Part shown: piece by piece, positions 8,056 through 13,920 of the stretch | Layout of the letters: each line of letters opens with the position of its first letter | Numbering within the stretch: position 1 is the first letter of the stretch | Origin: Leptofilum sp050292445 | GTDB lineage: Bacteria; Chloroflexota; Anaerolineae; Promineifilales; Promineifilaceae | Assembly (NCBI GenBank): GCA_050292445.1 | Contig: JBNKLQ010000060.1 | Location: 1 to 25,883, forward strand | Direction: 5' to 3' | Length of the DNA stretch: 25,883 bases | Notes under the pieces: model-generated | What the model saw: the letters and a program-made list of their open reading frames with translations, nothing else | The model's database searches: none | What the model was told of the DNA's origin: nothing | Made by a program: the position numbers and the translations under genes

Positions 8056-8466
8056 TCACCAAATGACCGACAAAACTCCAGCATCAGTAATCGCTTGATC
8101 TCTTGTTATGATTTCAACGGTGTCCCCCAAATCCTGCAAATGAAGGCCAGTACTGACGATAAATCGGTCATGTAATTCGGGAATTTGTAATCCTTCATCT
8201 GTCAAGCTACGCTCAAAAACATCCCAAGTTAATGGAAAAATCTCAATTCGCTTGTCCTCAAAAATGTCTTTGAACAAATCTGACACAGATGGAATACCGA
8301 TACGCCCACGTTCAATCAAAAAAGCAACTTCCGCCACAGCTATCAGCGGCAAGACCATTAAGCTATCAGCCGCTCCCATTGTGATTTTGGCTTGCTCGCC
8401 AAGTTTTGGATTTCCTTCCAAGTACCATACCAGCGCGTGCGTATCAAGGATATATTTATTCGCCAT
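8056..8466 (-). CDS. PIN-domain ribonuclease toxin (VapC family)
   Basis: A 136-residue PIN-domain protein; VapC toxins cut tRNA or other RNA using Mg2+ held by acidic residues. Visible: Y-I-L-D-T-H-A-L-V-W-Y-L (first Asp, D8), A-E-V-A-F-L (Glu), and H-D-R-F-I-V-S (C-terminal Asp), spaced as in the family. I start it at the ATG at 8466, which lies inside the upstream antitoxin frame (11-base overlap), the usual coupling in such pairs. A longer frame to 8505 adds 13 residues unlike PIN N-termini. An attC-like element follows. Confidence 0.88.
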   Translation of the reverse strand: MANKYILDTHALVWYLEGNPKLGEQAKITMGAADSLMVLPLIAVAEVAFLIERGRIGIPSVSDLFKDIFEDKRIEIFPLTWDVFERSLTDEGLQIPELHDRFIVSTGLHLQDLGDTVEIITRDQAITDAGVLSVIW

Positions 8467-8686
8467 TGAGTTCGTCGTCCGTTGGTTGCCATTCAGCAAT
8501 GGCAAAGTCTTCTAGGGTGGACATACGATTGCCCTTGTATTTTCCATACTGCAAAGGTTTTGATTGTTGGGGAGGGAAAGGCAGTAATGATGCTGTTACA
8601 CGCTGAATAAGCCTCAGACGATATTCTGGTGATAGTTGATTAATCTGTGTCAGAATGCTTTCAAAAACTTGAGCATCAGCTAACAT
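8456..8686 (-). CDS. Antitoxin partner of the PIN toxin
   Basis: A 76-residue, mostly helical protein directly upstream of and overlapping the PIN toxin. The first half (S-P-E-Y-R-L-R-L-I-Q-R-V) could be a helical DNA-binding or dimerisation part. The acidic C-terminus (W-Q-P-T-D-D-E-L-N-G-E) is what one expects of a toxin-neutralising tail. I cannot place it in a named antitoxin family; the role comes from gene order, size and overlap. The start at 8686 is preceded by a purine-rich GGAGG-containing stretch at 8694-8698. Confidence 0.75.
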   Translation of the reverse strand: MLADAQVFESILTQINQLSPEYRLRLIQRVTASLLPFPPQQSKPLQYGKYKGNRMSTLEDFAIAEWQPTDDELNGE

Positions 8687-8743
8687 TTGTGTGCCTCCGT
8701 TTGCATAATTTTCTCTATTTTACCATGAAGCTTTGTGCATAGA

Positions 8744-9331
8744 TTACAAATCGCCTTTGAGACGATATTTGACAAGACGAGAAACAGTTTTCCAAGTGTA
8801 TTTCCAGCCTATTCTGTGAAACATCCACGTCCAGCGAGTCCAATAGGGAGACGAGGAAGCTGGTTGGCTGATTAATCGAAGTGGCAAACCGAAAAATTGC
8901 TTCTTGGCTGTTAGAAATCCTCTCACCTGTGAAAACTCTTGCTGTATGATGATAACAGACTTGAATTGATGTTCCTCAATGATTGGTCTAGAAAAAAGCA
9001 TATTTTCCTTGCAGTTTGTGGCTTCCTCCTCCAGTATCATATCTTCTTCTAAAACACCTCGCTTCAATGCCTCTTTATACATCCACTGTGCTTCATTTAA
9101 GTCGCCATGACAGGGTTTACCAGACAAAATCAACTTCCTTACCAATCCTTGATGGTATAGTTGAACAGCTTTTTGAACTCTTGGCAACGCTTTTCGCGGA
9201 ATAGACCCCATCACAATTGCCACATCTGCTGGTTTGTCAAACGGTGTCTCATGTCGGAGCCAATGTCCAAAAGCTAGTGTCAGCCCATAGAAAAGAAGAA
9301 TCGCAAGAAACGCTATCAGAAAATAACTCAT
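8744..9331 (-). CDS. YdcF/SanA-like DUF218 membrane protein
   Basis: A 195-residue protein with one N-terminal transmembrane helix (about 2-22) and a DUF218 domain: A-D-V-A-I-V-M-G-S, the alternating A-V-Q-L-Y-H-Q-G-L-V-R-K-L-I-L-S-G-K segment, and E-E-A-T-N-C-K-E-N, which stands where the family has the T-x-E-N acid cluster. DUF218 proteins are envelope-linked and bind nucleotide-like ligands, but their reaction is not settled. I prefer the ATG at 9331 because AAGGAT lies just upstream and it puts the helix at the N-terminus. It is AT-rich and has no ACGGCCGT copy, like its neighbours at 7.1-8.7 kb. Confidence 0.8.
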   Translation of the reverse strand: MSYFLIAFLAILLFYGLTLAFGHWLRHETPFDKPADVAIVMGSIPRKALPRVQKAVQLYHQGLVRKLILSGKPCHGDLNEAQWMYKEALKRGVLEEDMILEEEATNCKENMLFSRPIIEEHQFKSVIIIQQEFSQVRGFLTAKKQFFGLPLRLISQPASSSPYWTRWTWMFHRIGWKYTWKTVSRLVKYRLKGDL

Positions 9332-9454
9332 TTGAATCCTTACTTCGTTAGTGGGGCCATTTGCCACAAAATGTTCAGCATAAGATGATTTTTGGTGTGT
9401 TATGTAACATGGTAGCACTTGGAAACTAACTTGTTTTGCGACTGCTGAAAGAAA

Positions 9455-10432
9455 TCAAAGCAGCTTGTCGGCAAAGGCGGGCAGGGCGGCTGCGCCGCCT
9501 GTGTGCCAGAAGAGCACGCTTTGGCCCCGCGTAAACGCGCCCCAGCGAATGAGATCAATCAGGCCGCCCATGGCTCGTCCCGTGTACACCGGATCGAGCA
9601 AAATGCCCTCCAGTTGGGCCACCATCTGGATCGCTTCCCGCTCCGTTTCGCCCACCATCGCGTAGCCATCACCTAAATAATCGTCGTTGACTTCCACTTT
9701 GTGGGCAATGGAGATGGTGCCCACGCCCAAATGGGTTGCTGTGGCCGTGGCCAGGGCCGACACCTGCATCTTCAAATCGTCCGCGGGATGATCGACGCTG
9801 ATGCCCAGCACCTGTCCGCGAAAACCATACACCTCGGCTCCCAGAACAATGCCTGCCTGGGTGCCGCCGCTGCTGCTGGCAAACACAATAAAGTCGATGT
9901 TGATGCTGGCGGCGGCAAGCTGTTCCGTCAGCTCTTTCATCGCCAATACATAACTGGTGGCTCCCATCACGTTGGAGCCGCCCAGCGGAATGAGGTACGG
10001 TTTGTGGCCCATCACCCGCTGCTCGTTGGCCACTTCGGCCATGACCTCGTGGCGCGGCTGGTCGCCGGTCCAGTAGAGATGGGCACCCAGCAGTTTGTCT
10101 AACAGTAAATTACCCTGAAAATGTGACTGTTCCTCGCCCCGCAAAACCAGGCTGCATCCCAACCCAAAATGGGCGGCGGCTGCGGCCGTTTGCCGACAAT
10201 GATTGCTTTGCGGGGCACCCGTGGTAATGAGATGATCGCAGCCCTGCGCCAACGCATCGGCCACCAAAAACTCCAGCTTACGCGTTTTGTTGCCACCGGT
10301 GGCCAACCCGGTTTGGTCGTCACGCTTCATGTAAATGTCTGGCCCGCCCAGATGTTTACTGAGGCGTTCCAGTTTTTCCAAAGGAGTGGGTAGGTGGGCA
10401 AGCAGTTTGCGATCAGGATAGTTTACATTCAT
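9455..10432 (-). CDS. D-cysteine desulfhydrase / ACC deaminase family
   Basis: A 325-residue PLP enzyme of fold type II. G-G-N-K-T-R-K-L-E (K49 as the likely PLP lysine), the phosphate-contact S-N-H-C-R-Q-T (about 77-83) and a glycine-rich S-S-S-G-G-T-Q loop place it with D-cysteine desulfhydrase (DcyD) and 1-aminocyclopropane-1-carboxylate deaminase. It would release pyruvate or 2-oxobutyrate, ammonia and, for D-Cys, sulfide. The start M-N-V-N-Y-P at 10432 has no ribosome-binding site. Instead TATAAT lies seven bases upstream, suggesting a leaderless mRNA. The promoter lies in the 29-base gap after the ProRS-like gene. Confidence 0.85.
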   Translation of the reverse strand: MNVNYPDRKLLAHLPTPLEKLERLSKHLGGPDIYMKRDDQTGLATGGNKTRKLEFLVADALAQGCDHLITTGAPQSNHCRQTAAAAAHFGLGCSLVLRGEEQSHFQGNLLLDKLLGAHLYWTGDQPRHEVMAEVANEQRVMGHKPYLIPLGGSNVMGATSYVLAMKELTEQLAAASINIDFIVFASSSGGTQAGIVLGAEVYGFRGQVLGISVDHPADDLKMQVSALATATATHLGVGTISIAHKVEVNDDYLGDGYAMVGETEREAIQMVAQLEGILLDPVYTGRAMGGLIDLIRWGAFTRGQSVLFWHTGGAAALPAFADKLL

Positions 10433-10439
10433 GGGGCTG

Positions 10440-10445
10440 ATTATA
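10440..10445 (-). promoter_or_regulatory. -10 box of a probable leaderless promoter
   Basis: TATAAT on the minus strand ends seven bases before the ATG of the D-cysteine desulfhydrase-like gene, so transcription should begin at or next to the start codon. The -35 region is weak. No purine-rich ribosome site lies between. Confidence 0.5.
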
Positions 10446-10461
10446 TCTTTTGGGGCGAAAG

Positions 10462-12078
10462 TTATCGAATCGTTTCGTAAAGTTCAATAGTGGCCTGGGC
10501 TGGCAGGACGCCCAGACCTGTTTGCAGAGCCGCTTCACAGCGTTGATAGGTGCGTAGGGCTTGCACACGGTTGCCAAGTTGCACGTGGGCCTGGATGAGC
10601 AGACGGTAGGCATTTTCCCAGCAATCATCCTGTTGCAAAATGTTTTGGCAGAGGTTGACAACCGTTTCCCAGGCCTCTTGTTTCGCAAACCATTGGGCCA
10701 GCCGATCGGCCGTTTGCAGGTAGCGGGCGCGCAGCCGTTCGCGTTCTTCATGGGACCAGGTTTCGTAGGGATAAGCTTGCAGATAGTCGCCTTCGTAAAG
10801 GGAAACGGCCGTTTCTTCCCCACCTCGCAGCGCCAGCAAATGCACCTGGTACGGAGCCACCGCCACTGGCCAGGTCAATCCGTTTTCATCATGGTGATGT
10901 TCTGCCAGGCAAGCCAGCAGCCGCGTCACGCCAATGCCATAAGACCCCATCACAATTGGCCGTGCCTCGTCCTGATCATCGACAAAGGTTGCCCCCATCG
11001 TCTGGCTGTAGCGCGTGTCCAGCTTGAAGATGTTGGCTACCTCCACCGCCCGCACCGTGCGCAGCGGCTGGCCACAGTTGGCACAAGCATCGCCCGCCTG
11101 TGCTGCGGTAATGTCTGCTACCTTGTCCACAGCGCCAACCCAGCCAGTCCGGTCTACCCCATCGTCCAACACCCAGATGTCAGTGACTTGCTCCGCCGTC
11201 GGGCGTACCCGTTGGGCGTCTAGCAGATGCACCAGCTTGGTTTCGTTGATTTGGGCGTTTTGGGGCAGAACGGCCGTTACCACCCGCTCAATCGCCTCTT
11301 CTCCATCTACCAACTCCGCCACAAACTGTACTGTTTCTGTGCCAGCCATATCTCCCGACTTACGGAACGTCGCCACTTGCCGATTGGCCTGGTAGCCACA
11401 GTCATCGCACAGCAGCAGCGTATCCTCACCGATGGGCGTGAGGTACATGAACTCATGGGCCAGCGTGCCGCCCATCATGCCCACGTCTGCCTCCACAGCC
11501 AGCACCGGCAAGCCACAGCGGGCAAAGATACGGAAATAGGCCGCAAAGTGGGCCTGGTATTGGGCATCCAGCCCGGCATCGTCGGCATCCAAACTGTAGC
11601 TGTCTAGCATGGTAAATTCGCGGCTGCGGATCAGCCCGGCGCGCGGGCGCGGATCGTCCCGCCATTTGGTCTGGATGTGGTAGGCCATCTGCGGCAGCTG
11701 CCGGTAAGAGTGGATTTCTTGCCGGGCCAGTTCCGCCAGGGGTTCTTCATGGGACAGAGCGAGGGTGAGAGAACGGCCGTTTCTATCTACCAACCGTCCC
11801 AACTCCGCATCAATCTCATACCATCGCCCCGACGCCTGCCACAATGCCGCTGGATGCACCAGCGGCATTTTGATCTCCTGCCCGCCTAGCGCATTCATCT
11901 CCTGCCGCATAATTGCTTCCAACTTTTGCAACGAACGCTGCCCTAAATGCAAATAGCTAAACACCCCCGCTGCCAGCTGCCGTACAAACCCTGCCCGCAG
12001 CAGCAGCTGGTGTCCGGCCACTTCAGACGCCGCCGGAGCCTCCCGCAGCGTCTCGTTCATCAATCGACTCATCTTCAT
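10462..12078 (-). CDS. Prolyl-tRNA synthetase core fused to a BTAD domain
   Basis: A 538-residue protein. Residues 1 to about 418 are class II prolyl-tRNA synthetase: the N-terminus L-R-E-A-P-A, motif 1 region to about 78, motif 2 W-R-D-D-P-R-P-R-A-G (139-148) plus R-E-F-T-M-L-D, the two C-x-x-C-G flanks of the insertion, and motif 3 S-Y-G-I-G-V-T-R (R386). The editing insertion spans only about 95 residues rather than about 180. After W-P-V-A-V-A-P-Y-Q-V the anticodon-binding domain is missing. From about 424 to the end it reads as BTAD, the helical repeat domain of AfsR/SARP regulators (L-Y-E-G-D-Y-L, E-R-E-R-L-R, A-L-R-T-Y-Q-R-C, L-G-V-L-P). An ACGGCCGT copy lies at the join. Canonical ProRS activity is doubtful; it may activate proline for another acceptor, or be chimeric. 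ATG 12078 follows AAAGG. Confidence 0.85.
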   Translation of the reverse strand: MKMSRLMNETLREAPAASEVAGHQLLLRAGFVRQLAAGVFSYLHLGQRSLQKLEAIMRQEMNALGGQEIKMPLVHPAALWQASGRWYEIDAELGRLVDRNGRSLTLALSHEEPLAELARQEIHSYRQLPQMAYHIQTKWRDDPRPRAGLIRSREFTMLDSYSLDADDAGLDAQYQAHFAAYFRIFARCGLPVLAVEADVGMMGGTLAHEFMYLTPIGEDTLLLCDDCGYQANRQVATFRKSGDMAGTETVQFVAELVDGEEAIERVVTAVLPQNAQINETKLVHLLDAQRVRPTAEQVTDIWVLDDGVDRTGWVGAVDKVADITAAQAGDACANCGQPLRTVRAVEVANIFKLDTRYSQTMGATFVDDQDEARPIVMGSYGIGVTRLLACLAEHHHDENGLTWPVAVAPYQVHLLALRGGEETAVSLYEGDYLQAYPYETWSHEERERLRARYLQTADRLAQWFAKQEAWETVVNLCQNILQQDDCWENAYRLLIQAHVQLGNRVQALRTYQRCEAALQTGLGVLPAQATIELYETIR

Positions 12079-12108
12079 AATCAAATACCTTTTTCATTCA
12101 TTATGTCA

Positions 12109-12114
12109 ATTATA
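12109..12114 (-). promoter_or_regulatory. -10 box upstream of the ProRS-like gene
   Basis: TATAAT on the minus strand, about 30 bases upstream of the ATG at 12078, leaving a short leader that contains AAAGG. The -35 region is not convincing. This would give the fusion gene its own promoter downstream of the terminator at 12204-12233. Confidence 0.4.
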
Positions 12115-12203
12115 AAACAATAAATCTTCCCCAAGACCACCGACTTCACAGACCCCCTCCCCAATCGCAAAAACCCCTGTGTTCTCTGTCTGTGGCCCAA
12201 CAT

Positions 12204-12233
12204 AAAAAGCCCCGTGCCGGGCAGACACGGGGC
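12204..12233 (-). terminator. Strong intrinsic terminator
   Basis: On the minus strand GCCCCGTG (12233-12226), a nine-base loop, CACGGGGC (12216-12209), then TTTTT. This is a GC-rich eight-pair perfect stem with a U-tract, the clearest Rho-independent terminator in the window. It ends transcripts from the MFS gene and from the small unit just upstream, and insulates the ProRS-like gene. Confidence 0.85.
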
Positions 12234-12267
12234 GAAGCGTTTTCACAATTGCAGATAAGTCGTTGGA

Positions 12268-12378
12268 TTAGATGAATTTCCTCATGCGCTGCATGCGTGA
12301 TAAACGCCAGCCTCCCGCCGCCTGGGCAACGGGGCTGGTAGGTACAGGAGTGTTCATCACAATCAGCCAGTCGTTCAT
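12268..12378 (-). CDS. Possible 36-codon small gene (or sRNA)
   Basis: A 36-codon frame beginning M-N-D-W-L-I-V-M-N and ending in a basic tail (R-M-Q-R-M-R-K-F-I). It has no ribosome-binding site, but its ATG lies about three bases after the expected start of a consensus-like promoter (TTGACA, 18 bases, TATGGT), and the terminator at 12204-12233 follows 34 bases after its stop. The whole transcript would be about 175 bases. I recognise no homologue. The unit could equally make a non-coding RNA. It sits alone between the MFS exporter and the ProRS-like fusion gene. Confidence 0.45.
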   Translation of the reverse strand: MNDWLIVMNTPVPTSPVAQAAGGWRLSRMQRMRKFI

Positions 12379-12387
12379 CGTGGCGTA

Positions 12388-12417
12388 ACCATACAAAAAA
12401 TCAGAGACAGTTGTCAA
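12388..12417 (-). promoter_or_regulatory. Consensus-like promoter of the small unit
   Basis: On the minus strand a perfect -35 TTGACA (12417-12412), an 18-base spacer and the -10 TATGGT (12393-12388). The predicted start is near 12381, three bases from the ATG at 12378. It lies about 50 bases downstream of the MFS stop codon. Confidence 0.55.
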
Positions 12418-12465
12418 CCTTTAAAAATGATATGCACCGTCAGGCTACCAATGGCTTCATCAATC

Positions 12466-13698
12466 TCAATCGGTTGCAGGGGCCGTCTGCGTAACAGTCT
12501 TGGCAAACAAGGCGGCTGCCAGTAAGCCGGAGACAATGTAGATGAGGGCTGCACTATTCATCAAGGGGATAGCACCAACCTGGTCAGCAAGCAGTCCAGC
12601 GAGTGCGCTGCCCACAAACATCAACAGTGTGGTTGTGGTGCCAAAAGCGCCAAAAACGCGTCCCCGGAAGGCATCTTCTGTGTTGGTTTGCAGCGTGGTT
12701 TGAATGCTAACAATCCAGGCAATGGCGGCCACACCTAAAATTGTTAGGATGGGCAAGGCCACGGCGAGGATGGGAATATTGACGACAACGAGCAATAAAG
12801 CGCCGCTGATAAACAATCCCCAGGTCATGAGCTGTGTGGCGGTAAACTTTTGATTCATTTGGGCAATAAGCAGGCCACCTATCAGACCACCAATGCCACG
12901 CGCGGTCATCATCCAGCCAAATTCAACGGCGCTGAGACCCATATCGACCTGTACAAACACAACCAAAATGGCGCTGATGATGGCATCGCCAAACATCGCA
13001 ATGCCAATAATGAGAAATGTACTGGCCAGAATGCGATTCCCGCGCACCAGTTTTAGTCCGGCAACCCAGTCACGCCATACTTGTAACCAGCGGGAAGTAA
13101 CGGCCGTTTCCGTCACAGCCACCACCTCCCGCTTCGGAGCAGCCACCAGCATAATGAGCAACCCTGCCAGCAAATACGTGACGGCATCAACGATAATCAC
13201 GCTGTAAAAGCCAACTAATCCCAGCAATGCCCCGCCCACAGCTGGGCCAACCAGCCGCGCTAAATTGTCGTTCAGTGCGTTAAGTGAGTTGGCGGCCATG
13301 AGCTGATCTTCGCCGACAAGCAAGGGAAGCAGTGCGTTTTCCGCCGGCCGGAAAAATTGGGACAGGGTGGCTTCGGCAAACGTGATAAGGTAAATAAGCC
13401 AGACCATATCGGCAGAGCGTACGGCCGTTAAGCCCAGCATAATCACCGCCTGCATCAAACTCGTCAGCACCATGGTCCGCTTGCGATCCCACCGATCAAC
13501 AAACACACCGGCTACCGAGCCAAACACAATCCCTGGCGCGATATAGGCCATCAGCAGCCCACTGGTGGCCAGAGCCGACCCGGTCAGGGCATAAACGTGA
13601 AACGGCAGCGCGGCCAGCAAGACCCAGTTGCCAATCATGGAAATCAAACCGCCCGTCCACAGTAGGGCAAAGTTTTTGTTTTTTAACGTTTTCAGCAT
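12466..13698 (-). CDS. MFS exporter, MFS_3 / macrolide-efflux type
   Basis: A 410-residue, 12-helix major-facilitator antiporter. The N-terminus (N-K-N-F-A-L-L-W-T-G-G-L-I-S-M-I-G) and motif A between helices 2 and 3 (G-V-F-V-D-R-W-D-R-K-R-T) are typical of proton-driven drug or siderophore exporters such as MefA and EntS. A second motif-A-like loop, F-R-G-R-V-F-G, follows the midpoint. The start at 13698 has GAGGAGG upstream. The gene is directly downstream of a LAL regulator gene, separated by a repeat-rich 222-base gap, which suggests control by that regulator. The substrate cannot be inferred. Confidence 0.88.
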   Translation of the reverse strand: MLKTLKNKNFALLWTGGLISMIGNWVLLAALPFHVYALTGSALATSGLLMAYIAPGIVFGSVAGVFVDRWDRKRTMVLTSLMQAVIMLGLTAVRSADMVWLIYLITFAEATLSQFFRPAENALLPLLVGEDQLMAANSLNALNDNLARLVGPAVGGALLGLVGFYSVIIVDAVTYLLAGLLIMLVAAPKREVVAVTETAVTSRWLQVWRDWVAGLKLVRGNRILASTFLIIGIAMFGDAIISAILVVFVQVDMGLSAVEFGWMMTARGIGGLIGGLLIAQMNQKFTATQLMTWGLFISGALLLVVVNIPILAVALPILTILGVAAIAWIVSIQTTLQTNTEDAFRGRVFGAFGTTTTLLMFVGSALAGLLADQVGAIPLMNSAALIYIVSGLLAAALFAKTVTQTAPATD

Positions 13699-13830
13699 CG
13701 TAAAGCCTCCTCTTTAATTGATTCATCGAATAAACAGCGAGCAATACGCCAAAGATGAACTCACTCCGGTTTTTTGCACCTGATGTTTCATATCTTAGGC
13801 TGTACGAAGCTGGTTGTCTTCACCGTTGGG

Positions 13831-13874
13831 GGTGAAATGAGGGGGGTGAAAAGGTGAGGCGGGGGAGGTGAAAT
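13831..13874. repeat. 22-bp tandem repeat of GGTGA half-sites (candidate operator)
   Basis: GGTGA occurs at 13831, 13845, 13853 and 13867, spaced 14-8-14. This amounts to two imperfect 22-bp units (about 16 of 22 bases alike). It lies upstream of the MFS gene and downstream of the LAL gene. Two helical turns per unit suits a dimeric HTH activator; the link to the LAL regulator is inference. Confidence 0.4.
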
Positions 13875-13897
13875 GATGAGAGCATGGCAGCGGAATA

Positions 13898-13914
13898 GGG
13901 GCTAAATTCGCCCC
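13898..13914 (-). terminator. Hairpin just after the LAL gene
   Basis: GGGGC, seven-base loop, GCCCC, seven bases after the LAL stop codon on the minus strand, followed by TATT only. A weak terminator or attenuator at best. Confidence 0.3.
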
Positions 13915-13920
13915 ACCCTG

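Noticed and set aside
8406..8606. Plus-strand frames over the toxin-antitoxin pair
   Set aside because: Antisense to a well-supported overlapping VapBC-type pair, with no ribosome site or domain.
10413..11607. Several long frames overlapping the ProRS-BTAD gene on both strands
   Set aside because: They are out-of-frame shadows; the ProRS and BTAD motifs are both in the single minus-strand frame.
12079..12203. Homopolymer-like runs (CCCCCTCCCC, AAAAACCCC) upstream of the ProRS-like gene as a riboswitch or T-box
   Set aside because: No T-box stem, specifier loop or conserved riboswitch core could be made out; only a -10 box is supportable.
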